Below are positions 19,194 to 27,577 of a stretch of 64,000 nucleotides of DNA, in pieces (positions within the stretch are counted from its first letter, which is position 1; each line of letters starts with the position of its first letter). The notes beneath the pieces were generated by a model. It had not been told where the DNA came from. It was given only the letters and a program-made list of their open reading frames with translations, and ran no database searches. The position numbers and the translations under genes are program-made. The stretch is from positions 1 to 64,000 of the forward strand of contig NZ_FONA01000022.1 of NCBI RefSeq assembly GCF_900112795.1, written 5' to 3'. Origin of the DNA: Thermophagus xiamenensis. Its GTDB lineage: Bacteria; Bacteroidota; Bacteroidia; Bacteroidales; Marinilabiliaceae.

Positions 19194-19201
19194 CAAAGAT
19201 A
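19194..19201 (-). promoter_or_regulatory. -7 element TATCTTTG of the ygiQ gene
   Basis: A perfect TAnnTTTG match on the minus strand, read as CAAAGATA on the plus strand, lying just before the TTG start at 19182. Confidence 0.6.
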
Positions 19202-19372
19202 AGTTTTTGATATACTTTACCCTATTCATCTCAGTTTTATCCAAACTTTTAGCTTTTAATATTGTTCCATTATCAGACTCTTGGGTGAAAAATAAGTGTT
19301 AAGGCCGGGTAAAGGATGTCAGGATGTGGTTGTTAGCCGGTTTAGCTCAGTTAACCATTAAAGTTTTAAAGA

Positions 19373-19978
19373 ATGAAGCTTATATTTGCAATATTCTTAA
19401 TGATTAATTTTAGTTTCATTGGTATGACACAAAATACGAATAAATCGGGTTATGAGATTGCCACCTTTGGTGGCGGATGTTTTTGGTGTATGGAGGCTAT
19501 TTTTGATGGTGTTCGTGGCGTTGAGAAAGTAGAATCGGGATATAGTGGAGGTAAAGTTCCAAATCCTACCTACAAAGAAGTTTGCAGCGGTTTAACAGGC
19601 CATGCAGAGGTGGTTCGAATTTATTTTAATCCGAATACAGTTTCTTATGAAGAGCTGCTTACAATCTTTTTCTCGGTTCATGATCCTACTACCTTGAATC
19701 GTCAGGGAGGAGATGTGGGGGAACAATATCGTTCCGTCATTTTTTATCATGATGAGCAGCAAAAGAAAAGTGCTGAAAAAATGATTAAAGAATTAACTGA
19801 ACGAAAAATATTTTCTGACCCCATAGTAACTCAGGTAGTTCCGGAAGCTCCTTTTTACATAGCCGAAGATTATCATCAAAATTACTATGAAAACAACCCG
19901 TCACAATCTTATTGTCAGTTGGTGATAAACCCCAAGATGAAAAAATTCAGGGAACAGTTTAAAGAAATACTAAAATAA
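19373..19978 (+). CDS. msrA: Peptide-methionine (S)-S-oxide reductase, exported
   Basis: 201 residues. It reduces methionine-S-sulfoxide in oxidised proteins. The catalytic GCFWCMEAIF motif places the nucleophile at Cys36 and a second Cys at 39. A signal-like segment (residues 1-20, ending GMTQN) suggests a periplasmic enzyme rather than the cytosolic form. The C-terminal CQLVI provides the likely recycling Cys. It is divergent from ygiQ. Confidence 0.93.
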   Translation: MKLIFAIFLMINFSFIGMTQNTNKSGYEIATFGGGCFWCMEAIFDGVRGVEKVESGYSGGKVPNPTYKEVCSGLTGHAEVVRIYFNPNTVSYEELLTIFFSVHDPTTLNRQGGDVGEQYRSVIFYHDEQQKKSAEKMIKELTERKIFSDPIVTQVVPEAPFYIAEDYHQNYYENNPSQSYCQLVINPKMKKFREQFKEILK

Positions 19979-19990
19979 TAGCCGTTAGAA

Positions 19991-20515
19991 TCAAGGCACA
20001 CCAACTTGTTCTATTTGTTTTAACAGGTTACGTGCCTTGGTTTTAATTCCTTTGTTTTCATCATTTAGTGCCGTTTCCAGGCATAGAATGAATTCATTTT
20101 TTAACTCGGGATAAGAGGGAAGGAGTTGGCTGATGTAATGCATGGCATGAACACGAACTGCCGTTGGTATGGTGGGAGAAACAATCCATCGGAAACATTT
20201 ATCCAGCAACCGGCCATCTTCAGTTGCAGACGGCGGTTCACTTTGAATAATTTTAAGCAGTGAACGACGAACTCCATTGTAGGGTGTCTCTAAAAGGATG
20301 TTAAGCAATTCTTTAATATATGGCTTAATCAATGAGGGTTTATCTCTGTATATCAGGTCAATAATCCAGGCGGCACGCCATGCACTTTTTTCAGACGACT
20401 GCTTTATTATTTTTATCATATTAGGAATTTCCCCGGGATGCGAAGAAATAAAAAGTACAACTTCTTCTTTACTGACAGTTTCAAAAAGTTTGTCTAGCTG
20501 ATATTGCCAATCCAT
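19991..20515 (-). CDS. Hypothetical protein with HEAT/ARM-like helical repeats
   Basis: 174 residues, almost entirely helical, with units such as SAWRAAWIIDLIYRD, GVRRSLLKIIQS and AVRVHAMHYISQLL spaced about 35-40 residues apart, as in HEAT repeats. It has no signal peptide and no catalytic motif, so it is probably a protein-binding scaffold in the cytosol. It lies 12 bases from the convergent msrA end. I do not recognise the specific family. Confidence 0.75.
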   Translation of the reverse strand: MDWQYQLDKLFETVSKEEVVLFISSHPGEIPNMIKIIKQSSEKSAWRAAWIIDLIYRDKPSLIKPYIKELLNILLETPYNGVRRSLLKIIQSEPPSATEDGRLLDKCFRWIVSPTIPTAVRVHAMHYISQLLPSYPELKNEFILCLETALNDENKGIKTKARNLLKQIEQVGVP

Positions 20516-20582
20516 ATTTATATTAATAGATTTTGCATTTATATACGATAGTACTAATGGTTCAAATTTTTTGTTGGATTAT

Positions 20583-21293
20583 TTAATTATACGATTTAAT
20601 CATAGGAACAAAACGCACCGGTAGCAGAGTTGTTTCCTTGATACCATTATCTTTTTTGACAACTTTTTTTAAGGTTTGAATACTATGAACCGGTCCGACG
20701 GGTAATACCATTGTTCCGCCTACTTTTAATTGGTCTATCAATGTTTGAGGAATACTTTCAGGGGCAGCAGTAATAATGATGGCATCGAAGGGTGCTTCTT
20801 CGGGCCAGCCATTGTAGCCATTACCACATTTAACCTGCACGTTTTCATATCCGTTATTGCGTAAATTTTCACCGGCCATTTCCGCCAATTTGGGAATGAT
20901 TTCAATGGTATAAACCTTCATGCCCATCTCGGCTAATACCGCTGCCTGATAGCCGGAACCCGTCCCAATCTCTAATATTTTGTCGCCCGGTTTTACATCT
21001 AATGCTTCCGTCATATAAGCAACGATGTATGGTTGTGAAATGGTTTGGTTATATCCGATATGAAGAGGCCTGTCGGCATAGGCATAATCACGCATATTGT
21101 AGGGAACAAATAAATGCCGGGGCACTTTTCGCATGGCTTCGAGGACTGCTTCGGACTTAATTCCTCTGGCTTTAATCTGAGACCGTACCATGGCTTCACG
21201 TTGTTCCCGGTATTGTTGTGCTTTGGTTTGTGACATAACCGTTGGAAGGTATAGCGTAAAAGCGATGAAAGAAAGAAAAAATATGCCTGCCAT
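20583..21293 (-). CDS. pcm: Protein-L-isoaspartate O-methyltransferase, with signal peptide
   Basis: 236 residues from the ATG at 21293. The frame is open to an ATG at 21368, which would put 25 polar residues before an obvious signal peptide (FFLSFIAFTLYLPTVMSQ) and overlap the upstream gene. The enzyme methylates isoaspartyl residues so that damaged proteins can be repaired. The AdoMet motif is LEIGTGSGYQ, and the family block QTISQPYIVAYM is present. The signal peptide implies a periplasmic form, unusual because AdoMet is cytosolic; an alternative is a membrane-anchored protein facing the cytosol. It is cotranscribed with the next gene upstream. Confidence 0.88.
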   Translation of the reverse strand: MAGIFFLSFIAFTLYLPTVMSQTKAQQYREQREAMVRSQIKARGIKSEAVLEAMRKVPRHLFVPYNMRDYAYADRPLHIGYNQTISQPYIVAYMTEALDVKPGDKILEIGTGSGYQAAVLAEMGMKVYTIEIIPKLAEMAGENLRNNGYENVQVKCGNGYNGWPEEAPFDAIIITAAPESIPQTLIDQLKVGGTMVLPVGPVHSIQTLKKVVKKDNGIKETTLLPVRFVPMIKSYN

Positions 21294-21351
21294 GTTAGTG
21301 CAGGCATATTTCTTTGAATGCTTTTTTATTGAAATTAAGTGAAACCTATTA

Positions 21352-21780
21352 TCAGCTTTTATGGCCATTGTGTTGGAAATGTTTTTTTACTTGTGCAATC
21401 ATTTGCGGATGGGTCATCTTATCTGCTGTCTCTGTTTCCAATTTAACGGAACAAAAATGAGCATGTTTTTTTAATTCTTTTTCAAAGTGTTTCTTAGCAT
21501 TTGAAGGACCAAATATATAAATTTCTGAGGTGTCAGGATTGATAGAATGGATGACTTTCTCATAAAATTCGCGTAGTTGTTGATTTTTTCTCTGTTTCAT
21601 CTTTTTATTAACATCTACCAGAACTGTACCGGTACGAGAGCCCGGTTTAGCTTCGCGCGGGTTATGGGCCCTTTGTTCTACAAGCGATTCTATGGTTTGA
21701 ATCTGCTCCTCTTTTCCATCCATTAAACTCACCAATACAGCTCTATTGGTGTTCATCCAGATGCCGACTTGTCGTTTCAT
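21352..21780 (-). CDS. Hypothetical protein, eRF1/baeRF-like in pattern
   Basis: 142 residues. The order (QVGIWMNTNRAVLVSL, IQTIESLVEQRAHNPRE, a basic segment, then EIYIFGPSNAKKHFEKEL) resembles small bacterial proteins related to eRF1 domain 3 (baeRF group). This is a pattern judgement only. It has no signal peptide. It sits directly upstream of pcm, with the pcm frame overlapping its stop, so the two are probably an operon. Confidence 0.6.
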   Translation of the reverse strand: MKRQVGIWMNTNRAVLVSLMDGKEEQIQTIESLVEQRAHNPREAKPGSRTGTVLVDVNKKMKQRKNQQLREFYEKVIHSINPDTSEIYIFGPSNAKKHFEKELKKHAHFCSVKLETETADKMTHPQMIAQVKKHFQHNGHKS

Positions 21781-22508
21781 GCGAATTTGTTTTTGGTTAA
21801 TAAATGTTGTCTTTCATTTTTGATATTCAATATGGTGCGTGATTAATGCTTTATCCCTTTTTCTGATTCTATTTAATTGGGTAAGGGGTTTTTACTAAAT
21901 ATTAATGTCATTAAGATGAAGTTTATTAATTTAATCCTGTAAAAGGGTCACATTTTTGGAAAGAAGGAATATTTTTAAAAATTAAAAACCCATTCAGTGC
22001 TTTTCAGGCATCAGATATTCAGTATATTTAATGGTTTAAATTTGAGTAGATTTTATTAGTACAAATTTTACGTATTTCGTTGATATATTGTTTCTTAAAA
22101 GTAGTCATTAGTGGTTAGCCCTTAGTCATTATTTAATCAACACTAGTCACAAATGACTGTTGACCATTGACTAATCACTAATGACTATTGACTTCTTCTG
22201 CCTTCTGCCTGAGCACTTCTGCCTTGGTTTTTTATTACGTGCTTATTTGTGGCAAAGGTCGCCCTGCTCGTTTCATTAGTAATATAAATACCTTAAATTT
22301 TATTTTTGATGTATTTAAAATACAAAATGGAACTTCAACTGTCAATGAAAAAATACTTAATAATGTTTTCCTTTTTCTGAGCCCTCTGAAAAGGGGTATT
22401 GAATTGTCGGATTTAATTTTCATCCTTTCGAATAAATAATTTTATTGTTCCCTGGTTTGCGGGATTATCTGTTTCTTTGCAAAAAAATAAATATTAAAAC
22501 AACGCATT
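21781..22508. repeat. Long intergenic region carrying dispersed modular repeat, copy E (inverted)
   Basis: From about 22055 to 22225 the repeat lies in reverse order compared with copy G: ATTTTACGTATTTCGTTGA, TATTGTTTCTTAAAAGTAG, GTCATTAGTGG, heptamers (GACTAAT, CACTAAT, GACTATT), then TTCTGCC units. The CATTAGT and ACTAATG halves are mutually complementary, so the element could fold. The remaining bases (21781-22050 and 22226-22508) are AT-rich, and a frame from 22188 to 22439 has no coding character. Confidence 0.75.
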
Positions 22509-23300
22509 ATGCCCAGATATTTTCTGGAACTGGCTTATATGGGAAGCCACTTTCATGGCTGGCAGAAACAACCCAATGCTGTTACCGTTCAAGAAACTCT
22601 TGAGAAGGCAATCTCTACCATTATCTCTTTTCCTGTAACCATTACAGGGGCAGGCCGCACCGATACTGGTGTTCATGCATCTTATTTTGTGGCTCATTTT
22701 GATATGGAAGAGGTGTTACCTTTTGACGAAAGGGTTTTTATAAACAAGTTAAATGGTTTACTTCCTGCATCTGTTTCGGTTTTTTCGGCAACACAAGTTG
22801 CGAATGATGCTCACAGTCGGTTTAATGCCATTCGTCGTACCTATGAATATCATTTGATTTTGTACAAGGATCCTTTTTTAAACGAGTTGACCTACCGTCC
22901 GTGGTTTATCCCCGATTTTGAGCAGATGAATCGTGCTGCAGAGTTGTTGAAAGAATATACTGACTTTACCAGTTTTGCTCGTCTTCATGGCGGGAATAAA
23001 ACCAATATTTGCCATCTGGATGAGGCATATTGGGTAAGGAAAGAGAACCGTTATGTCTTTGTTATTAGTGCCGACCGTTTTTTAAGAAATATGGTTCGTG
23101 CTATTGTTGGTACTTTGCTCGATGTGGGAAGAGGTAAAATATCGCTCAGGGATTTTTGTGATATCATTGAGGCTAAGGATAGAAGCCGTGCAGGTACTTC
23201 GGCGCCCCCTCAAGGATTATATCTTACAGATATTCGTTATCCGGAAGAAATTTTTGTGCGAAGGAAAGAGGATATGATTGATAAAATAGTACATAAATAG
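22509..23300 (+). CDS. truA: tRNA pseudouridine(38-40) synthase
   Basis: 263 residues. It converts U38-U40 in the anticodon stem-loop to pseudouridine. The catalytic Asp is D52 in GAGRTDTGVHAS. The R-F-N block (HSRFNAIRRTYEY) and the C-terminal RNMVRAIVGTLLDVG motif are both intact. It stands between two dispersed repeat elements. Confidence 0.95.
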   Translation: MPRYFLELAYMGSHFHGWQKQPNAVTVQETLEKAISTIISFPVTITGAGRTDTGVHASYFVAHFDMEEVLPFDERVFINKLNGLLPASVSVFSATQVANDAHSRFNAIRRTYEYHLILYKDPFLNELTYRPWFIPDFEQMNRAAELLKEYTDFTSFARLHGGNKTNICHLDEAYWVRKENRYVFVISADRFLRNMVRAIVGTLLDVGRGKISLRDFCDIIEAKDRSRAGTSAPPQGLYLTDIRYPEEIFVRRKEDMIDKIVHK

Positions 23301-23324
23301 CTTGTTTTTATTCGGATTAAGATT

Positions 23325-23460
23325 TCTTATTTTGCTGATCTATTGGTTCTTAAATTGGTAATTAGTGGTAAGCATTAGTTAATCAACACTAATCACTAAT
23401 GACTATTGACTAATCACTAGAAACTTCTTCTTCCTGTGCACTTCTGCCTCCTTACTGCAA
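23325..23460. repeat. Dispersed modular repeat, copy F (inverted)
   Basis: Reverse-order copy: TTGCTGATCTATTGGTTCTT, AATTGGTAATTAGTGG, heptamers (CACTAAT twice, GACTATT, GACTAAT, CACTAGA), then a TTCTTCCTGTGC, CACTTCTGCC ending that corresponds to the GGCAGAAG head of copies G and H. Confidence 0.75.
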
Positions 23461-23533
23461 ATATTTATAAGTTTGCCATAATAAACATTGGCAATTATTG
23501 GTTTTTAGAAGAATAATGGGGCTTCAAATCATT

Positions 23534-23541
23534 TATATTTG
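23534..23541 (+). promoter_or_regulatory. -7 element TATATTTG of cinA
   Basis: A TAnnTTTG match 38 bases before the ATG at 23579. It lies inside the longer open frame, which supports the shorter start. Confidence 0.55.
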
Positions 23542-23578
23542 CTTTTTGCTTAAATCGAGTCTTAAAATTCTAAATTAC

Positions 23579-24826
23579 ATGATAGAGATTATTACAATTG
23601 GTGATGAGTTATTGATAGGTCAGGTAATTGATACCAATTCGGCCTGGATGGGTAAAGAGTTGAACCTGGCCGGCTTTGAAGTGGTAAGGGTTACATCAGT
23701 TCGTGACCGTAAAGATGAAATAAAAGAAGCCTTAGCAGGTGCCACGCGTCGTTCTTCTGTTGTTTTGATTACCGGTGGGTTAGGCCCAACTCGCGACGAT
23801 ATAACCAAACAAACACTTTGTGAATTTTTCAATACACGCTTGGTTTTTAATGAAGAGGTATATAATGATGTTAAAACCTTTCTGAAAGGAAGGGTTTGCA
23901 GAATTAATAACCTAAATCGGGGGCAGGCCATGGTCCCGGAAAATTGTGAGGTAATTCGAAATCCTGTGGGGACAGCACCTATTATGTGGTTTGAGAAGGA
24001 ACAGAAAATTGTGGTGTCGATGCCCGGAGTGCCGGCCGAGATGAAGGAAGCTATGTCTAAACACATTATTCCTCGCTTGAAAGCTCGTTTTAATCCGGGT
24101 GTGATTATTCACAAAACGGTCTTGGTTTATGGCATTACCGAAGCTCATTTGGCCGAGAAATTATCAGGTTGGGAAGAGAACTTACCGAAAGAAATTAAAT
24201 TGGCTTACCTGCCGGCACCGGGGCGTATTCGGTTAAGACTTACCGCCAGAGGGCATGAAGAGGAAATACTTAAAAATAATATTGATAAGGCCGTTAAGGC
24301 ACTTGATAATATTATTGGGGAACACATTTATGGTTATGAAGACCTGGAAGCAGCAGAGATTTTTGGTCAGTTTTTCCGTTCTACCGGGAAAACCCTGACA
24401 GTAGCCGAAAGTTGTTCCGGAGGGTATCTGGCTCATTTAATTACCTCTATACCTGGAGCTTCAAACTATTTTAAGGGTAGTGTGGTTGCTTATTCCAATG
24501 AATTAAAGGCAGCGCTTTTAGGCGTTGAGCCTGACAAAATAGCTAAATATGGTGCTGTAAGCCAACCGGTGGTTGAAGAAATGGCCCTTGGCGCACTAAA
24601 AGTCACGGGTGCTCATTATGCCATTGCTACTTCCGGCATTGCCGGGCCCGATGGAGGAACACCTCAAAAACCTGTTGGTACCATTTGGATTGCCTGGGTC
24701 GGACCAAACCAACAGGTAGTTAGTAAATGTTTTCAATTTGGAAACAACCGGGAAAGAAATATCATTCGTACCTCCGAAACAGCACTCATTGAACTTATGC
24801 AAATGATTAAAGAAAAACGTTTGTAA
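23579..24826 (+). CDS. cinA: CinA-like protein (competence/damage-inducible protein A)
   Basis: 415 residues from the ATG at 23579. The frame opens further upstream, but the extra 27 residues are unrelated to the family and precede the promoter. The N-terminal molybdopterin-binding-like COG1058 domain (EIITIGDELLIGQ, TGGLGPTRDD) is linked to a C-terminal CinA amidase domain (AESCSGGYLAHLIT, ATSGIAGPDGGTPQKPVGT). The second domain deamidates nicotinamide mononucleotide for NAD salvage, and the first has pyrophosphatase activity in known members. Full two-domain length. Confidence 0.93.
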   Translation: MIEIITIGDELLIGQVIDTNSAWMGKELNLAGFEVVRVTSVRDRKDEIKEALAGATRRSSVVLITGGLGPTRDDITKQTLCEFFNTRLVFNEEVYNDVKTFLKGRVCRINNLNRGQAMVPENCEVIRNPVGTAPIMWFEKEQKIVVSMPGVPAEMKEAMSKHIIPRLKARFNPGVIIHKTVLVYGITEAHLAEKLSGWEENLPKEIKLAYLPAPGRIRLRLTARGHEEEILKNNIDKAVKALDNIIGEHIYGYEDLEAAEIFGQFFRSTGKTLTVAESCSGGYLAHLITSIPGASNYFKGSVVAYSNELKAALLGVEPDKIAKYGAVSQPVVEEMALGALKVTGAHYAIATSGIAGPDGGTPQKPVGTIWIAWVGPNQQVVSKCFQFGNNRERNIIRTSETALIELMQMIKEKRL

Positions 24827-25081
24827 ATTTTGATTTATAACAGCATAAACTATTGTAGCTCGCTGGGAAAATCGGCTTACTTACTGTTTGTAGTTTATCT
24901 GCTTGTTAGCTAATTTTTTAGGGTGATAAGATGTCTGGAGATAGTCGATACGAGGAGACAACTCCAGTCTTTGTAACTATGTTGTTTTTCTGAAAAATAA
25001 AAATAGAAAAGTTTGTTTTTTTTAGGAAAAATGCCGTATTTTGCGCTCTGTTTGAAAAACGTATCGAAAAACGGTTGAGCA

Positions 25082-25324
25082 ATGTCAAAAGTTTGTGAAA
25101 TAACAGGTAAAAGAGTTTTGGTGGGGAATAATGTTTCTCACTCAAAAAGAAGAACTAAAAGAAGATTTAATCCTAATCTTTTAAAAAAGAGATTTTATTT
25201 GCCGGAAGAAGATCGCTGGATTACCCTGAAGGTCTCGGCTGCAGGACTCAGGCTGATCAATAAATTAGGATTGAAAGGCGCACTGGAATCAGCCAAAAAG
25301 AAAGGTTATATTTCTAATTATTAA
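25082..25324 (+). CDS. rpmB: 50S ribosomal protein L28
   Basis: 80 residues. The N-terminus [10 protein letters not shown] and the conserved [13 protein letters not shown] block identify L28. It heads a compact ribosomal cluster with L33 17 bases on. The rpmB-rpmG-DUF4295 order is characteristic of Bacteroidota. Confidence 0.97.
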   Translation: MSKVCEITGKRVLVGNNVSHSKRRTKRRFNPNLLKKRFYLPEEDRWITLKVSAAGLRLINKLGLKGALESAKKKGYISNY

Positions 25325-25341
25325 AAAAGGGAGGGTTAATC

Positions 25342-25530
25342 ATGGCAAAAAAAGGTAAAGGTAACCGCGTGCAGGTAATTTTAGAATGCACAGAACATAA
25401 AGACAGTGGAATGCCCGGAACTTCAAGATATATTACTACGAAAAATCGTAAAAACCATCCGGAACGTCTTGAGTTGAAAAAGTATAATCCAATTTTGAAA
25501 CGTTATACCATTCATCGCGAAATAAAATAA
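25342..25530 (+). CDS. rpmG: 50S ribosomal protein L33
   Basis: 62 residues. [15 protein letters not shown] near the start and [19 protein letters not shown] are typical of the L33 family. This copy has one Cys in that block instead of the CxxC of zinc-binding forms. A GGGAGG ribosome site lies shortly before the ATG. Confidence 0.97.
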   Translation: MAKKGKGNRVQVILECTEHKDSGMPGTSRYITTKNRKNHPERLELKKYNPILKRYTIHREIK

Positions 25531-25542
25531 AATCGATAAAAA

Positions 25543-25695
25543 ATGGCTAAGAAAGCAGTTGCATCAGTACAAAAAGGTGGTGGGAAAGGACATACCAAAG
25601 TCATTAAAATGGTTAAGTCTCCCAAAACCGGTGCTTACACTTTTATGGAAGAAATAGTTCCTAACGAAAAAGTTAAAGATTACTTTAAAAAATAA
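25543..25695 (+). CDS. DUF4295 small basic protein
   Basis: 50 residues, starting at the ATG 12 bases after the rpmG stop: MAKKAVASVQKG, then KVIKMVKSPKTGAYTFMEE, ending DYFKK. It is basic and matches the DUF4295 family that follows L28 and L33 across Bacteroidota. It is probably a ribosome-associated protein (inference from context). A terminator follows, so the cluster is a three-gene operon. Confidence 0.9.
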   Translation: MAKKAVASVQKGGGKGHTKVIKMVKSPKTGAYTFMEEIVPNEKVKDYFKK

Positions 25696-25733
25696 TTGGC
25701 AGTTTGCCGAATATAAGGAATTTATTGATCTTA

Positions 25734-25771
25734 TGGGAAATTTCATTCATGGAATTTCCCATTTTTTTTTT
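25734..25771 (+). terminator. Rho-independent terminator of the rpmB operon
   Basis: TGGGAAATT and AATTTCCCA pair, with an inner CAT/ATG extension, followed by a run of nine or more T. Confidence 0.85.
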
Positions 25772-25978
25772 GCCCCTTTATAGCCGGGAATAAAAAACTG
25801 TTTTGGGATTAAATAATTATGACTATTGGGTGAACAACCAATTCAAATTTGTTATAATATTACACCCTGTTTTCAAATAATTCTTTCCCATTAATACAGT
25901 TATTTCATATTGCTATGAAACGTCAGATTAGGTGCTTAAGGGAGGTTGACAAAGTATTCAAATTTTATTCTAACTACG

Positions 25979-27493
25979 ATGAATAAAATCATTGTTGTCA
26001 ACCAACCCTCACGTTGGCTTTTGAATATCCCCGGTGTTGAAGTTGTTTCCTCGCGTCGCTACCTTAGCGATAAAAAATTTTCAACGTTAAAGAATGTCAG
26101 AATATTCAATTTATCTAACGATTATGCCTATCAATCGCGAGGGTATTATGTTTCACTTTTGGCCGAAGCCAGGGGGCACAAAGTAGTTCCTTCGGTTAAA
26201 AATATTCTTGACCTTAAAGAGCGCTCATTGGCACAAAGTGTGTCTGAAGATTTGAATGACCTGGTTCAGAAAAGTTTGAAAAGGATACGTTCTAAGGAGT
26301 TTATTCTGAGCATCTATTTCGGAAAGAATGTTTCCAATCAATATTCGAAGCTTTCCAGAGAGCTGCACAAATTGTTTCAGGCGCCGTTTTTGCGTGCTCG
26401 TTTTGTACATATCGGAGATAAATGGGAGATCTATTCTGTCCGAACCATTCCTTTTAAAGAAATTCCGGAACATCATTTGCCTTTTGTTCAGACCTTTGCA
26501 AAAGAGTATTTTGGCCGAAAAAGGTATGATTCTGCCCGTAAGGGAAAACATCTCTATGATCTTGCCATTCTCACCAATTCAAAAGAGGTAGCTCCTCCAT
26601 CTAACAAACGGGCGCTGGAAGCCTTTGCTGAGGCCGCCGAAAAACTGGGTTGTTACGTTGAGTTTATAACACGTGACGACTATAACCGTATCCCAAAATT
26701 TGATGCCCTCTTTATCCGCGAAACAACAGCTGTTAATCATTACACTTATTGTATGGCCAGAAGAGCTCAAAGCGAAGGACTGGCCGTTCTCGACTCCCCC
26801 GATTCCATCCTGAAATGTGCCAACAAGGTTTATCTGGCTGAATTGCTTAGCACCGCAAAAATTCCAACACCCAAAACAGTGGTGCTGTCATCCGATAATC
26901 CCAAAGAAGCCGATAAGATGGGATATCCCTGTGTGCTTAAACTGCCCGACTCTTCTTTTTCCAGAGGGGTAGTTAAAGTTAGAAACAGGGAAGAGTTCAG
27001 GACTAAAGTGAGGGAAATGCTTAAGACCTCTGACCTTGTGCTTTTACAGGAATATATGCCCACAAAATACGATTGGAGGGTAGGGGTGCTTAATAACGAG
27101 GTGTTGTTCGTATGTAAATATTACATGGCTGCCGGGCATTGGCAAATTTACAACTGGAATAGTCCTAAAAAATCCGATGTGGAAGGAAACTTCGACATCC
27201 TCGAGCCCTCTCAAGCACCGCCACAGGTGATCGACATCGCCCTTAAAGCCACCAGGCTTATCGGAAACGGCCTTTACGGAGTGGATATTAAGATAGTTGA
27301 TGGTAAACCTTATATTATTGAAATTAACGATAATCCAAATGTCGATGCCGGCGTGGAAGATAGTCTGCTAAAAGAAGAACTGTATAATAAAATTATCCGA
27401 TTTCTGCTCGACCAGATTAACAAGGAGCCCCTTTTTAACCAAACGGAAGTCAAGTCTTTTGACGTAACAAAAAAATCTTCAGCATTGCATTAA
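25979..27493 (+). CDS. RimK-like ligase: N-terminal RLAN domain plus ATP-grasp
   Basis: 504 residues from the ATG at 25979; a TTG at 25946 also opens the frame but adds unrelated residues. The first 200 residues resemble the RLAN domain found before some RimK-type enzymes. The C-terminal part is an ATP-grasp ligase: PCVLKLPDSSFSRGVVKV (nucleotide loop), LLQEYMPTKYDWRVGVL, and the Mg2+-binding IIEINDNPNVDAG. RimK relatives join glutamate or other amino acids to a carboxylate; the substrate here is unknown. A GCS2-type ligase begins 84 bases downstream on the same strand, which suggests a two-ligase peptide-forming pathway. Confidence 0.88.
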   Translation: MNKIIVVNQPSRWLLNIPGVEVVSSRRYLSDKKFSTLKNVRIFNLSNDYAYQSRGYYVSLLAEARGHKVVPSVKNILDLKERSLAQSVSEDLNDLVQKSLKRIRSKEFILSIYFGKNVSNQYSKLSRELHKLFQAPFLRARFVHIGDKWEIYSVRTIPFKEIPEHHLPFVQTFAKEYFGRKRYDSARKGKHLYDLAILTNSKEVAPPSNKRALEAFAEAAEKLGCYVEFITRDDYNRIPKFDALFIRETTAVNHYTYCMARRAQSEGLAVLDSPDSILKCANKVYLAELLSTAKIPTPKTVVLSSDNPKEADKMGYPCVLKLPDSSFSRGVVKVRNREEFRTKVREMLKTSDLVLLQEYMPTKYDWRVGVLNNEVLFVCKYYMAAGHWQIYNWNSPKKSDVEGNFDILEPSQAPPQVIDIALKATRLIGNGLYGVDIKIVDGKPYIIEINDNPNVDAGVEDSLLKEELYNKIIRFLLDQINKEPLFNQTEVKSFDVTKKSSALH

Positions 27494-27577
27494 TGTGAGA
27501 GCCCAAAGGGTGCTTTTTACTATAAGATGTGTAATTCAAGTCGTATTAAACCAATAATTTAATTAATCCTTTTTCGA

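Noticed and set aside
22188-22439. Open frame of 83 residues
   Set aside because: It starts inside dispersed repeat copy E and has no recognisable domain or ribosome site.
25946-25978. TTG start for the RimK-like protein
   Set aside because: The added residues do not match the family and an ATG at 25979 fits well.
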